Shown here: positions 23,808-33,498 of the stretch, piece by piece
Numbering within the stretch: the first letter of the stretch is position 1
How the letters are laid out: each line of letters starts with the position of its first letter
Origin: Mycobacterium persicum
Lineage (GTDB): Bacteria; Actinomycetota; Actinomycetes; Mycobacteriales; Mycobacteriaceae
DNA length: 35,602 nucleotides
Assembly: GCF_002086675.1 (NCBI RefSeq)
Contig: NZ_MVIF01000061.1
Location: 1 to 35,602, forward strand
Reading direction: 5' to 3'
The notes under the pieces: model-generated
The model's database searches: none
The model's input: the letters and a program-made list of their open reading frames with translations, nothing else
Told to the model about the DNA's origin: nothing
Program-made: the position numbers and the translations under genes

Positions 23808-26800
23808 TCAGTAGACGTCGCGGTGGTAGCGCTTGGCCGCGCTCAGCGACCGCACGTAGGCGGTGGCCGCTTCGGTATCGAGATGTCCGTGCTCGGCGGC
23901 GATGTCGCAGAGCGCGCGGTCGACATCTTTGGCCATCGGGTCGGCGTTGCCGCACACGTACAATTGCGCTCCGTCCTGCAGCCATCGCCACAGCTGCGCG
24001 CCGCGCCGGCGCATCAGGTGCTGCACGTACACCTTCTGGTGCTGATCGCGCGAGAACGCCAGATCGAGTTCGGTGAGGAAGCCATCGGCGTGCATCGCCT
24101 GGATCTCCTCTCGGTAGTAGAAGTCGGTGGCGGCGTGGCGTTCCCCGAAGAACAACCAGTTCGGCCCGGTGTGGCCGAGCGCGCGTCGTTCCTGCAGGAA
24201 TGCCCGGAAGGGCGCGATGCCGGTTCCGGGACCGATCATGATCATCGGTGTGTGCGGATCGCTGGGGGGCCGGAAGCTGCTGGATTTCTTTACATAGACC
24301 GCGATCTCGTCGCTGGGGGAGCGGTCGGCCAGATAGGTCGAGCACACCCCGCGTCGCGGCACGCCCTGAAAATTGTACCGAACCGGCGACACGGTCAGGT
24401 GCACTTCCCCCGGGTGCTGTTTGGGGCTGGATGAGATCGAATACAGCCGCGGCTGAAGCGGTTTGAGTACCGTCAGCCATTCGTCGGCGGTCGCGGTGAC
24501 CGGTGCCTGAGCCAGCAGGTCGACCGACTGCCGGCCCCAGGACCAGTCATCAAGGGCGGCTTTGTTTTCCGGGCGCATCAACTCGGCGAGCTTGTCGGCG
24601 ACGTCGCGGGCCGCGGTGCGCTGCTGGACGAAGCGCAGCAGGGCGGGGCTGATGTGAGCGATCTCCAGCCGATCGGTCAACGCCGCACGCAGCGACATCG
24701 ACCCGTGGTTGGCGACATCGACTTCGGTGTGGCCGTTCAGTCCGGTCACCGTCAGCCATTCGTCGACCAGCCGGCTGTGGTTGCGGGGCCATACCCCCAG
24801 CGCGTCGCCGGCTTCGTAGCTGACCGCTGGCTTCGGAGCATGGAAAACTAACTGCCGCACGTCTTTTGACGAACGGGGCTTGCTGAGCGTGGTGTTGCGG
24901 ACCACGCTGGTGACCAGTGGGTTCTTCTTGGTGCAGGCCGTGGGCTTGGCTGTTGGTGACGCGTGCGGTGACGTGACCGTGGTCGGTGCCGTACCCCGCA
25001 GCTCGTGCAGGACCCGGCTCAGCCAGCCGGCGGCGGGATCCTCGTAGTCGGGTTCGCAGTCGACGCGGTCGACGATGCGGGTCGCGCCCAACTCGGCAAG
25101 GCGTAGGTCCAGCGCGCGCCCGTGACCGCAGAAATTGGCATAGTTGGAGTCGCCCAACGCCAGGACGGCGTAGCGGATACCGGCCAGCTGCGGCGCGGTT
25201 TCAGCCGCCAGCGCGCGCCAGAAAGCTGCGCCGTTGTCCGGCGGATCGCCGTCCCCGGTGGTGCTGGTGATCAGCAGCAGCTGCCGAGCCGTCGGCAGCT
25301 GCGACACCGGGAACTCGTCCATGCCGTGCAACGCGACCGGCAGCTGGGCCGCACGCAGTTGCGCGGCGACGTCGGCGGCGAGTTCTTCTACCGTCCCGGT
25401 TTGCGACGCCCACAACACCACGATCGGTGCTGGCTCGGCGGTTTCGGTGACCGGCACCGGTTGCGGCGTCTCGGCGCGGGCGAACATGCCCGCGAGCAAG
25501 CCGTCCAACCACAGCCGGGTGGGGGTATCGAAGGGAGCGCTGACCGGCACGGTGGGAACCCCGGCCAGCCGCCGACCGGTTTCGGTGCGCAGCCCCGCCA
25601 GCAAACCGGCAAGGTAGGAGCGGGCGAACGGACCGAACTGCGGCATCGGCTCGTTCGCCACCCCGAGGAACTCCGCGAGCGCGTCGACGTCGGCCACACC
25701 GAGCCGCGGTGTGTCGGTGAGCAACGTCGGTTCCGGTCGATCGGCCGCGCCGGCGGTGGGTTTGCCTGCCGAATGTGGCTCGGCTGCGGGTTGGGCAACC
25801 TTCGTCAGGGTGACCGCACACACCTTGTATTCCGGTTGCCGCGATATCGGGTCGACGGCGTCGTTGGTGACCGCATTGATCGAGAGGTACTCGCCGAAGA
25901 CGTCGTTCCAGTGGAACGGGGCAAAACAGTTGCCGGGCCGCACCCGGTCGGTGACCAGAGCGGGCAGCACCGCACGGCCGCGGCGAGACGCGATCTCGAC
26001 GTGGTCACCGTCGCGGACGTGCAACCGCTCGGCGTCGTCAGGGTGGATTTCGACCAACGGGCCCGGATTGAGTTTGTTGAGTTTGGCGACCTTGCCGGTC
26101 TTGGTCAGCGTGTGCCAGTGGTGCGGCAGGCGTCCGGTGTTGAGCAGGAACGGGTAGTCGCCGTCGGGCATCTCGTCGGGCAGCAGATGGGGGCGGGCGA
26201 AGAACACCGCACGTCCGCTGGCGGTCGGGAACGCCAACCGCGGCACCGACCCGTCGTCGCGCGCCAACCGTGTCTGGCTGACCCCGTCGTTGCGGTAGCG
26301 GATCGGGTTGCGACCACTGCTGTCTGGTGGGCACGGCCACTGCAACGGTGTCTCACGCAACCGGTCGTAGCTGATGCCCCGCAGATCGTATCCGGTTGCC
26401 ATGTTCGAGAACCGCTTGATCTCGTCGAACACGTCGGCGGCGGACTGGTAGCTGAAAGACTCCGAATAGCCCATCTCGCAAGCGATCCGGGCAATGATCT
26501 GCCAGTCCGGCAGCGCCTGTCCGACCGGCTCGACGGCCTTCTGGAACAACGTCATGGTCCGCTCGGAATTGACCATCACCCCCTCGGACTCGGTCCACAG
26601 CGCCGCGGGCAGCAACACGGTTGCGTACTCGTTGGTCTCGGTCTCCGCGAACGAGTCCTGGCTGATCACCAGTTCGGCCTTCTCCAACCCGGCCAGCACC
26701 GTTTTCCGATTCGCCACGGTGGCAACGGGATTGGTGCAGATAATCCAACATGCCTTGATGTCGCCGGCGGCCATCCGGGAAAATATGTCCACCACACCGG

Positions 26801-27980
26801 CGCTGACCTCGGTGCGCAGCGACCCCTGCGGAATACCCCACTGCTGCTCCACGAATTCGCGGTCGGCGGCCGAGAGCACCGAGCGCTGTCCCGGCAGGCC
26901 CGTTCCCATGTAACCCATTTCGCGCCCGCCCATGGCATTGGGCTGTCCGGTGAGGGAGAAGGGGCCATTGCCGGGCTTGCAGATCGCGCCGGTTGCCAGA
27001 TGCAGGTTGCACAGCGCGTTGGTGTTCCAGGTGCCATGGGTGCTCTGGTTGAGTCCCATCGTCCAGCAGCTCATCCAATTGGCGGCTTCGCCGATCCAGC
27101 GCGCTGCGGTGCGGATGTCTTCGACAGGAATGCCGGTGATTTCGCTGACCACCTCGGGTGTGAATTGCTCGAGAAAGCTCGGCATCACCTCCCAGCCCTC
27201 GGTGAATTCGGCGATGAAAAGCGGGTCTGTGTAGCCGTTTTCGACGATCAGCCGCAGTAAGCCGTTGAGCAGCGCCAGGTCGGTGCCGGGGGCGATCTGC
27301 AGGAACAGGTCCGCCTTGTCCGCGGTCGCGGTGCGGCGCGGGTCGACGACGATCAATTTGGCGCCCGCTTGAACGCGTTCCATCATCCGCAGGAACAGGA
27401 TCGGGTGGCAGTCAGCCATATTGGCGCCGATGACGAGAAACACGTCGGCGTGGTCGAAATCCTGATACGAGCCGGGCGGTCCGTCTGCTCCCAACGACAG
27501 CTTGTAACCGGAACTGGCGCCGGCCATGCACAGCCGCGAATTCGCCTCGATCTGGTTGGTGCCGATGAACCCTTTGGTCAGTTTGTTGGCCAGGTACTGG
27601 GCCTCGATGGACATTTGTCCCGACACGTACACCGCGACCGCGTCCGGGCCGTGCTCGTCGATGATGGCGCGTAACCGCTTGGCGCAGTGGGTGATCGCAT
27701 CGTCGATCGGAACCGGTTCGAGGGAATTCCCGCGGTCGTCGCGCAGGTATGCCGACTCCAGCCGTCCCGGTGCGGCGAGCAGGTCGGCGGTGGTGGCGCC
27801 CTTGGTGCACAACCGCCCAGAATTAGCCGGATGCGAGGTGCGGCCAATTGACTTGGCAATGTGGCGCTTTCCGGTTGCCGCGTCCGTTGTGACTTGCAGC
27901 ACAATGCCGCAGCCCACGCCGCAATAGGCGCACATAGTCTCCACGGCGTCCTTACCGGGCGCCATGAGTTCCCTGGCCAC
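23808..27980 (-). CDS. nitrate reductase (NarB type) fused to CysJ-like flavin reductase
   Basis: A 1390-residue fusion. Residues about 10-730 form a bis-MGD molybdoenzyme: the 4Fe-4S ligands Cys17, Cys20, Cys24 and Cys58 (CAYCGVGC ... RLCTKG), the probable Mo ligand Cys151 in NSRLCMAGA, and a C-terminal cofactor domain with LLNTGRLPHHWHT and FAPFHWNDVF. Residues about 853-995 are a flavodoxin domain (WASQTGTVEELA; STTGDGDPP; ALGDSNYANFCG). Residues about 1018-1390 are a ferredoxin-NADP reductase module (RLYSISSSP for FAD; GPGTGIAPFRAFLQE and a terminal YHRDVY for NADPH). One polypeptide could pass electrons NADPH-FAD-FMN-FeS-Mo to nitrate, so it is likely cytoplasmic and assimilatory. The GTG at 27980 follows AAAGGA by 8 bp. 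The NarK-like transporter nearby supports nitrate as substrate. No nitrite reductase gene is in the window. Confidence 0.9.
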   Translation of the reverse strand: MARELMAPGKDAVETMCAYCGVGCGIVLQVTTDAATGKRHIAKSIGRTSHPANSGRLCTKGATTADLLAAPGRLESAYLRDDRGNSLEPVPIDDAITHCAKRLRAIIDEHGPDAVAVYVSGQMSIEAQYLANKLTKGFIGTNQIEANSRLCMAGASSGYKLSLGADGPPGSYQDFDHADVFLVIGANMADCHPILFLRMMERVQAGAKLIVVDPRRTATADKADLFLQIAPGTDLALLNGLLRLIVENGYTDPLFIAEFTEGWEVMPSFLEQFTPEVVSEITGIPVEDIRTAARWIGEAANWMSCWTMGLNQSTHGTWNTNALCNLHLATGAICKPGNGPFSLTGQPNAMGGREMGYMGTGLPGQRSVLSAADREFVEQQWGIPQGSLRTEVSAGVVDIFSRMAAGDIKACWIICTNPVATVANRKTVLAGLEKAELVISQDSFAETETNEYATVLLPAALWTESEGVMVNSERTMTLFQKAVEPVGQALPDWQIIARIACEMGYSESFSYQSAADVFDEIKRFSNMATGYDLRGISYDRLRETPLQWPCPPDSSGRNPIRYRNDGVSQTRLARDDGSVPRLAFPTASGRAVFFARPHLLPDEMPDGDYPFLLNTGRLPHHWHTLTKTGKVAKLNKLNPGPLVEIHPDDAERLHVRDGDHVEIASRRGRAVLPALVTDRVRPGNCFAPFHWNDVFGEYLSINAVTNDAVDPISRQPEYKVCAVTLTKVAQPAAEPHSAGKPTAGAADRPEPTLLTDTPRLGVADVDALAEFLGVANEPMPQFGPFARSYLAGLLAGLRTETGRRLAGVPTVPVSAPFDTPTRLWLDGLLAGMFARAETPQPVPVTETAEPAPIVVLWASQTGTVEELAADVAAQLRAAQLPVALHGMDEFPVSQLPTARQLLLITSTTGDGDPPDNGAAFWRALAAETAPQLAGIRYAVLALGDSNYANFCGHGRALDLRLAELGATRIVDRVDCEPDYEDPAAGWLSRVLHELRGTAPTTVTSPHASPTAKPTACTKKNPLVTSVVRNTTLSKPRSSKDVRQLVFHAPKPAVSYEAGDALGVWPRNHSRLVDEWLTVTGLNGHTEVDVANHGSMSLRAALTDRLEIAHISPALLRFVQQRTAARDVADKLAELMRPENKAALDDWSWGRQSVDLLAQAPVTATADEWLTVLKPLQPRLYSISSSPKQHPGEVHLTVSPVRYNFQGVPRRGVCSTYLADRSPSDEIAVYVKKSSSFRPPSDPHTPMIMIGPGTGIAPFRAFLQERRALGHTGPNWLFFGERHAATDFYYREEIQAMHADGFLTELDLAFSRDQHQKVYVQHLMRRRGAQLWRWLQDGAQLYVCGNADPMAKDVDRALCDIAAEHGHLDTEAATAYVRSLSAAKRYHRDVY

Positions 27981-28403
27981 GCCTTATGTCCTTTCTGCAA
28001 CCGCCGCTTACGCACCACTGCACAACGGTGTGTTCGCCAAATCCTGCGACAAGGATGTTTCGGTACGGGATGTCGGACGTTTCGGCCGTTTTACGGTTTT
28101 CTCGCAGCGGGTTAACCGTGTCAGTGCGTTGCTGGAAATCGGCGAGCACGTCTGTCGGGCCGTCAAGCCGAGCCGGTCATCCCCGGGTCGTCATCGACCG
28201 GTGATCTCGACGTCAGATTACCCGCGAGCTATCCGCGGCGACGCCCGTCGGGGCGCGGGAGCCGCAGTTTTGACGAAACTTGGGGAATGTTGACAGTTTT
28301 CGCCAAGCTCCGGCCGTCGGTCGCGGACCTGACGTGCGCAGACCCAAGCGGTTTGCCCCCAGAGATTTACCTGCTAATGCACAGTTTTCGCTAAGCTCGC
28401 GGG
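27981..28403. other. divergent intergenic region, nitrate reductase fusion / lppP
   Basis: About 420 bp with no supported gene. It should hold the promoters for both directions. The only clear structure is the pair of 18-bp repeats described separately. I looked for an obvious GlnR-type site and did not find one I could defend. Confidence 0.5.
28293..28398 (+). repeat. 18-bp direct repeat pair upstream of lppP
   Basis: ACAGTTTTCGCCAAGCTC (28293-28310) recurs at 28381-28398 with one change (C to T), 88 bp start to start. A weaker relative (GCAGTTTTGACGAAACTTG) begins at 28264. The second copy ends 5 bp before the lppP GTG. The copies could be operators or remnants of a local duplication. Confidence 0.6.
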
Positions 28404-28919
28404 GTGCGTCGTCGGCAGACTGTGATCCGTCGGTGCCTGGCTGTGCTGCTCGGGATCGGCGGGATTGCCGGGGCTGCCGGTTGCGCGGAGAAATCGTCGA
28501 CACCGCCGTCTTCGCCGGCGGATACCTGCAAGCAATCCGACGGCCCGGCGGCCGACACGGTGCGACAGTCCATAGCCGCTGTCCCGATCGAGGTACCGGG
28601 CTCCAGCTGGGTGGAAATCGCGCGGGGGCACACCAGGAAATGCCGCCTGTACTGGGTGCAGATCATCCCTACCATCGCCTCCGAGTCGACTCCGCAACAG
28701 TTGCTGTTCTTCGACCGCAACACCCCATTGGGTTCGCCGACCCCCGGTCCGAAGCCCTACATCACGGTGCTGCCTCCCGATGATGACACCGTGACGGTCC
28801 AGTACCGGTGGCGAGTCGGCGATGAATCCGAATGCTGTCCCAGCGGTATCGGCACGGTGCGATTTCAGATCGGACCTGACGGCAAACTGAAAGCACTGGG
28901 GCCGATACCGCACTCGTAG
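28404..28919 (+). CDS. lppP: lipoprotein, LppP/LprE family
   Basis: A 171-residue exported lipoprotein. The signal peptide has basic MRRRQTVIRR, a hydrophobic core (11-25) and a lipobox ending GAAGC, making Cys27 the lipidated residue. The mature part carries Cys pairs (DTCKQSD; RKCRLYW; SECCPS) and the segment RLYWVQIIPTIASESTPQQLLFFD typical of the LppP/LprE family (landmark region). It matches M. tuberculosis lppP (Rv2330c) by position between mez and narK1. The GTG at 28404 is the longest start; a GTG at 28422 (MIRRCLAVLL) is an equally good signal peptide and neither has a strong ribosome site. The function is unknown. Confidence 0.85.
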   Translation: MRRRQTVIRRCLAVLLGIGGIAGAAGCAEKSSTPPSSPADTCKQSDGPAADTVRQSIAAVPIEVPGSSWVEIARGHTRKCRLYWVQIIPTIASESTPQQLLFFDRNTPLGSPTPGPKPYITVLPPDDDTVTVQYRWRVGDESECCPSGIGTVRFQIGPDGKLKALGPIPHS

Positions 28920-29137
28920 CGACCGGTAGCGGCCAGTGGCTTTGACGCACAGGACGGTTCCGGTGACATCACCAATCGGTCACGGTTGATGCCTACAGGT
29001 GTTATCCAGCTGTTCTTCAGCAGATTCAGGCTGCCCACGACGTGCCGCGCGACTGCAAGTTTGGCACTCTGGGAGTTCGTTGTTGTTTCCCGGCGGGAAG
29101 CAACGTGGCCGGGGCTCAGGAGTGGCTTAGGAGAGTG

Positions 29138-30676
29138 ATGGAACAGCAGATGTTGCTGCAACGCGAGGAGTCGCTGAGCAATTCCGGCCAGGCTCAGCAC
29201 AATTCGGATACTTCAGCAACGCGCAGGAGTAACTCGCGCGATATTTCGCATTGGGACGCTGAGGATGTCGCGGCATGGGAAGCCGGCAACAAGGTCATCG
29301 CCCGGCGCAATCTGTTCTGGTCGGTGGTCACCGTGCATCTGGGCTACTCCGTGTGGACGTTGTGGCCGGTGCTGGTGTTGTTCATGCCGCAGAGCGTCTA
29401 CGGTTTCTCCGCCGGCGACAAATTCATGCTCGACACCGTCGCAACGCTGGTGGGGGCATGCACGCGGCTGCCCTACTCGCTGGCCACCACGATCTTCGGC
29501 GGTCGCAACTGGGCGATTTTCTCGGTGACCGCGCTGCTGGTCCCCACCATCGGCACGTTGGTGCTGTTGACTCATCCAGGGCTGCCGTTGTGGCCGTATC
29601 TGGTGTGCGCGGCGCTGACCGGGCTGGGTGGCGGTAATTTCGCGGCGTCGATGAGCAATGCCAACGCGTTCTACCCGCATCGGTTGAAAGGCTCGGCGCT
29701 CGGCATTGCCGGCGGCATCGGAAATCTCGGGGTGCCGACCATCCAGTTGGTCGGGCTGCTGATCATCGCCGTGTTCGGGGACGGAAAGCCGTACCTGGTG
29801 TGTGGGCTCTATGCGGTGCTGCTGGTCGGTGGGGCCATCGGGGTGACGCTGTTCATGAACAACGTCCAGCAACACCGGGTAAAAGCTTGCCGGCTGCGCC
29901 CCATCATCTCCGCGGTCGTGTCCAATCGCGACACCTGGTTGCTGTCGCTGCTCTACCTCGGCACCTTCGGCTCGTTCATCGGGTTTTCGTTCGCGTTCGG
30001 GCAGGTGCTGCAGACCAACTTCGTGGCGGCCGGTCAAAGCGCCGCGCAGGCCGCGGTGCACGCCGCCGAACTGGCATTCCTGGGACCGCTGCTGGCGGCG
30101 CTGGCACGGGTCTACGGCGGGCGGCTGGCCGACCGGCTCGGCGGCAGCCGTCTCACCCTGGCGGTCTTTGTCGCCATGGCGCTGGTTGCCGGGCTGCTGA
30201 TCGGCGCCGGCAGCCTGGAAGACCGGCACGCCGGTCCGACGCGAGGAGCCAGCATGGCCGGCTATTTCGTGTGCTTCATCGCGTTGTTCGTGCTGTCCGG
30301 GTTGGGCAACGGGTCCGTGTACAAGATGATCCCGACGATTTTCGAGGCATGCAGCCGCGAGCTGCATCTCGGCTCGGATCTCAGCGAATCCGAGCGCCGG
30401 GACTGGTCGAGGCTGATCTCCGGGGTGGCCATCGGGCTGGTGGCGTCTTTGGGTGCGTTCGGAGGGGTCGGAATCAACCTGGCGCTGCGCGAGTCCTACG
30501 TGGCCACCGGCGCCGCGACCGACGCGTTCTGGATCTTCATGGTGTTCTACGCCGGTGCGGCCGCCCTGACCTGGAAGGTCTACGTTCGCCGGCCGGTGGG
30601 ATACCTTCCGGCTCTGCCGCCGGCCGCCGTCGAGCTCGTGGCGCAGCCGGCCGTCGTCGAGCTGGTGGGTCGCTGA
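29138..30676 (+). CDS. narK1: NarK-type nitrate/nitrite transporter
   Basis: A 512-residue MFS protein with 12 predicted helices. The conserved start is WDAEDVAAWEAGNKVIARRN, followed by FGGRNWAIFS. The first nitrate signature is GGGNFAASMSNANAFYP and the second is SGLGNGSVYKMIPTIFEA, which define the nitrate/nitrite porter family. Such proteins import nitrate or exchange it with nitrite. The start is uncertain: the ATG at 29138 gives a length near that of M. tuberculosis NarK1, AGGAGAG lies very close upstream, and an ATG at 29150 and a GTG at 29042 are also in frame. It is syntenic with narK1 (Rv2329c) after lppP. It converges with the acyl-CoA oxidase gene with 2 bp between stops. Confidence 0.9.
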   Translation: MEQQMLLQREESLSNSGQAQHNSDTSATRRSNSRDISHWDAEDVAAWEAGNKVIARRNLFWSVVTVHLGYSVWTLWPVLVLFMPQSVYGFSAGDKFMLDTVATLVGACTRLPYSLATTIFGGRNWAIFSVTALLVPTIGTLVLLTHPGLPLWPYLVCAALTGLGGGNFAASMSNANAFYPHRLKGSALGIAGGIGNLGVPTIQLVGLLIIAVFGDGKPYLVCGLYAVLLVGGAIGVTLFMNNVQQHRVKACRLRPIISAVVSNRDTWLLSLLYLGTFGSFIGFSFAFGQVLQTNFVAAGQSAAQAAVHAAELAFLGPLLAALARVYGGRLADRLGGSRLTLAVFVAMALVAGLLIGAGSLEDRHAGPTRGASMAGYFVCFIALFVLSGLGNGSVYKMIPTIFEACSRELHLGSDLSESERRDWSRLISGVAIGLVASLGAFGGVGINLALRESYVATGAATDAFWIFMVFYAGAAALTWKVYVRRPVGYLPALPPAAVELVAQPAVVELVGR

Positions 30677-30678
30677 GC

Positions 30679-32631
30679 TCAGTCGGGCAGGTTCTCCGGG
30701 TGCAACATCTCGGCGTAGCGCAACGGTTCTGGGATCCCGAAGCCGTCCACCAACGTCTTGGCGTGGGGGCGTAGCACCCGGCATCGGTCGTTGATGCCGC
30801 GGGTAACCGCCTTGGCTCGTTCCGTCGACAGGAACCGGTGCTCGATGTACCAGGCCTTGTCGTCGTCGATCACCGACAAGGCGTACACGTCGCACACCGC
30901 CTCGAGCACGTCGCGGGCCTGATGGTCCGGGCAGGATTCGATCCCGGCGACGAACGCCTCCAGCACCACCCGGTCGATGTGCGCCTGCGCGGCATGCAGC
31001 ACGTGATCCTGGACCGCGTTGAAGGCGTCGAACGCCGACATCTCGTTGGCTTTGCTCTGCAGCCGGCGGGCCACCGAGGACAGCAGATACTCCTCACGGT
31101 CCTCGAACATCTTGACCTGGGTGCCGCGGTTGAACAGGCTGCCCTCTTCCTCGTTGTCCTGGCGGGCGTCCACGACCGTCTGGATGATGGTCTGGGCCGC
31201 GGTGCGTTTCAGCACCCGCTGACCCACGGTGTTGGCGGCGAAGCGCACCCATTCCACCGGGCTCATGCTGCGGATGTCGTCGGCGTAGGCGGTCAGCAGC
31301 TCCTTGGCCACCAGCTGGGTCAGCACGTGGTTGTCGCCCTCGAACGTGGTGAACACGTCGGTGTCCGCGCGCAGTGCGATCAACCGGTTCTCGGCCATGT
31401 AACCGGCTCCGCCACAGGCCTCCCGGGCCTCCTGGATGGCGCGGCTGGCGTGCCAGGTGTTGGCGGCCTTCAGCCCGGCGGCCCGTGCTTCCAGCTCGCG
31501 CTGCTCCTCGGCGTCCGGGTCGTCGGCCGTTTGCAGGTCATGGCACCTGGACACCAGCTCGTTCTGGGCGAACTGCAGCGCATACGACCGTGCGATCAAC
31601 GGGAACAACCGCCGCTGGTGGACCAGGTAGTCCATGATCAGAACTTCGCTGTCGTCGTCGTCGGGTGCGCTGAATTGCCTGCGCTGCAACGCATATCGGG
31701 TGGCAATGTCCAACGCGACCCGTGCGGCCGCTGCCGCGCTGCCACCGACCGTCACCCGGCCGCGGATCAGCGTGCCGATCATAGTGAAGAAGCGGCGGCT
31801 GGCGTTTTCGATCGGCGAGCTGTAGGTGCCGTCGGGGGCGACGTCGCCGTACTTGTTCAGCAGATTCACCCGTGGAATACGGACGTGGTCGAACATGATG
31901 CGGCCGTTGTCGACGCCGGGCAGGCCACCTTTGTAGAGGCAGTCCGACGTTGTCACACCCGGCAGGTCGTTGCCCTCGTCGTCGCGGATCGGGACCAGGA
32001 AGCAGTGCACCCCGTGATTGACCTGCTCGCCGTTTGCGGTGGTGATCAACTGCGCGAAAACCGCTGCCAGGCGCGCGGTTTCGGCCGCCCCGCCGATGTA
32101 GTCCTTGCGCGCCGTCGGGGTGGGGGAGTCGATGACGAACTCTTCGGTCTCGGCGTCGTAGGTGGCGGTGGTCTCCAGCGACTGCACGTCGCTGCCGTGC
32201 CCGGTCTCGGTCATCGCGAAGCAGCCGCGGATATCGAGGTTGATGATCTTGGGAACGTACTCCTCGTGATGACGTTGAGTGCCCAGGTTCTCGACGGCGC
32301 CGCCGAACAGGCCCCACTGCACTCCGGCCTTGACCATCAGGGACAGATCCGACATGGCCAGCATCTCGATCATCGTGATCGCCGCGCCCACGTTGCCGGT
32401 GCCGCCATGTTCCTTGCGGAAGCTGTCCTCGGCGGCGCCCGCGGCGGCCAACAATTGCATCTGCTCGGCCACCTTGGCGCGGGCGATGACGGTGTTGGGT
32501 GTGTAGTGCGGGCGGAAGACCTCCAGGTTCAGCTTCTTGCGCATGTCGTTCTTCACGTCGCGGAAGCGCCCGTCGAGGGCGTTGCGCAGATGGTGGGCGA
32601 TGTCGGCAGTGTTGGTCATGTCCGGCGCCAT
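30679..32631 (-). CDS. acyl-CoA oxidase/dehydrogenase-like flavoprotein
   Basis: A 650-residue FAD enzyme whose length and layout fit acyl-CoA oxidases (about 650-700 residues) rather than classic dehydrogenases (about 380-400). Seen are CFAMTETGHGSDVQSLET (FAD/substrate site), a large middle domain with RRQFSAPDDDDSEVLIMDY, CGGAGYMAENR, and the TFEGDNHVL motif of the oxidase family. A C-terminal helical domain follows to the end. It probably introduces the trans-2 double bond in acyl-CoAs; whether it uses oxygen or ETF cannot be read from sequence. The ATG at 32631 gives MAPDMTNTADI; an ATG at 32619 (MTNTADI) is as likely, and no clear ribosome site decides. It is divergent from the VIT-family gene. 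Confidence 0.85.
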   Translation of the reverse strand: MAPDMTNTADIAHHLRNALDGRFRDVKNDMRKKLNLEVFRPHYTPNTVIARAKVAEQMQLLAAAGAAEDSFRKEHGGTGNVGAAITMIEMLAMSDLSLMVKAGVQWGLFGGAVENLGTQRHHEEYVPKIINLDIRGCFAMTETGHGSDVQSLETTATYDAETEEFVIDSPTPTARKDYIGGAAETARLAAVFAQLITTANGEQVNHGVHCFLVPIRDDEGNDLPGVTTSDCLYKGGLPGVDNGRIMFDHVRIPRVNLLNKYGDVAPDGTYSSPIENASRRFFTMIGTLIRGRVTVGGSAAAAARVALDIATRYALQRRQFSAPDDDDSEVLIMDYLVHQRRLFPLIARSYALQFAQNELVSRCHDLQTADDPDAEEQRELEARAAGLKAANTWHASRAIQEAREACGGAGYMAENRLIALRADTDVFTTFEGDNHVLTQLVAKELLTAYADDIRSMSPVEWVRFAANTVGQRVLKRTAAQTIIQTVVDARQDNEEEGSLFNRGTQVKMFEDREEYLLSSVARRLQSKANEMSAFDAFNAVQDHVLHAAQAHIDRVVLEAFVAGIESCPDHQARDVLEAVCDVYALSVIDDDKAWYIEHRFLSTERAKAVTRGINDRCRVLRPHAKTLVDGFGIPEPLRYAEMLHPENLPD

Positions 32632-32738
32632 ACCCGAACCGTAACCCCGTCAACCACGGTGTGGGGCAAGAGCCGGTATCGGTGTCCGAATACGGAAGGC
32701 ACAGATGTCGTTTCGCCTCGGTGGGTTTAGATAGCGCA

Positions 32739-33485
32739 ATGGCGAATCTTGAACCCGGGTCACGACCGGGCGAAGCGGGTCCATCCGGCGAACCGGCCTT
32801 CGACGTCGGACACTCGCACTCCGACGTCAGCGGCGGCTGGTTGCGGGCAGCCGCATTCGGCGCGATGGACGGCCTGGTCAGCAACACCAGCCTGATCGCC
32901 GGTGTGGCCGCGGCGGAAAGCGTGCACGCCACCATCGTCAGCGGTATCGCCGGGCTGCTGGCCGGCGCGTTCTCCATGGCGTTGGGCGAATACACGTCGG
33001 TGACCACGGCCAACGAGCAGATCGACTCTGAAGTCCACCTCGAACGCCGTGCGCTGCGCACGCGTCCGCAAGACGAACGGGCCGAATTGGTGGCGATGTT
33101 GCGGGAACTGGGTATGAGCGCACAAACCGCGGAAATCGCCACCGACGAAATTCACCGCGACGAGAACCAGGCGGTCAACTTTCACCTGGTGCGCGAGATC
33201 GGTGTCGATCCGGCCGCCAAGCCGTCGGCGCGGGTGGCAGCCGGGTCGTCGTTCGCGATGTTCGCCATCGGTGCGCTGCTGCCACTGATCCCCTACCTGC
33301 TGGGCTTCGGGTCGTTGGTCGCCGGGCTGGCATGTGGCGGGGCCGGGCTGCTGGTCGCCGGCGGCCTGACCGCCCGGTTCACCAGCAAAGCGGTGTGGTG
33401 GGCGGCGTCGCGGCAACTGTTGTTCGGCGCCGTCGCCGTCGCAGCGACCTATCTGGTCGGATTGCTGCTCGCGGCGGTGCTGTGA
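32739..33485 (+). CDS. VIT1/CCC1 family iron/manganese transporter
   Basis: A 248-residue membrane protein of the VIT1/CCC1 family, which moves Fe(II) or Mn(II) out of the cytosol by proton antiport in characterised members. The first helix has the family motif FGAMDGLVSNTSLIAGVA and the second SMALGEYTSV. A Glu-rich, metal-binding-like cytosolic segment with EIHRDENQAVNFHL follows at about 90-150, then three C-terminal helices. The ATG at 32739 (MANLEPGSRP) is chosen since the upstream open frame has no similarity. A TAGATA element 5 bp before it could mean a leaderless transcript. The start has no good ribosome site. Confidence 0.88.
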   Translation: MANLEPGSRPGEAGPSGEPAFDVGHSHSDVSGGWLRAAAFGAMDGLVSNTSLIAGVAAAESVHATIVSGIAGLLAGAFSMALGEYTSVTTANEQIDSEVHLERRALRTRPQDERAELVAMLRELGMSAQTAEIATDEIHRDENQAVNFHLVREIGVDPAAKPSARVAAGSSFAMFAIGALLPLIPYLLGFGSLVAGLACGGAGLLVAGGLTARFTSKAVWWAASRQLLFGAVAVAATYLVGLLLAAVL

Positions 33486-33498
33486 GCGGCCCACGACG

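Noticed and set aside
25122..27260. Long plus-strand open frame opposite the nitrate reductase fusion
   Set aside because: It is the mirror of a well-supported gene in high-GC DNA, with no recognisable domains and Arg/Gly/His-rich composition.
27981..28403. GlnR-type nitrogen-control site in the nitrate region
   Set aside because: No sequence with convincing half-sites and spacing was found by eye.
30838..32730. 630-codon plus-strand open frame opposite the acyl-CoA oxidase-like gene
   Set aside because: A GC-driven antisense frame; the minus-strand protein has clear family motifs throughout.
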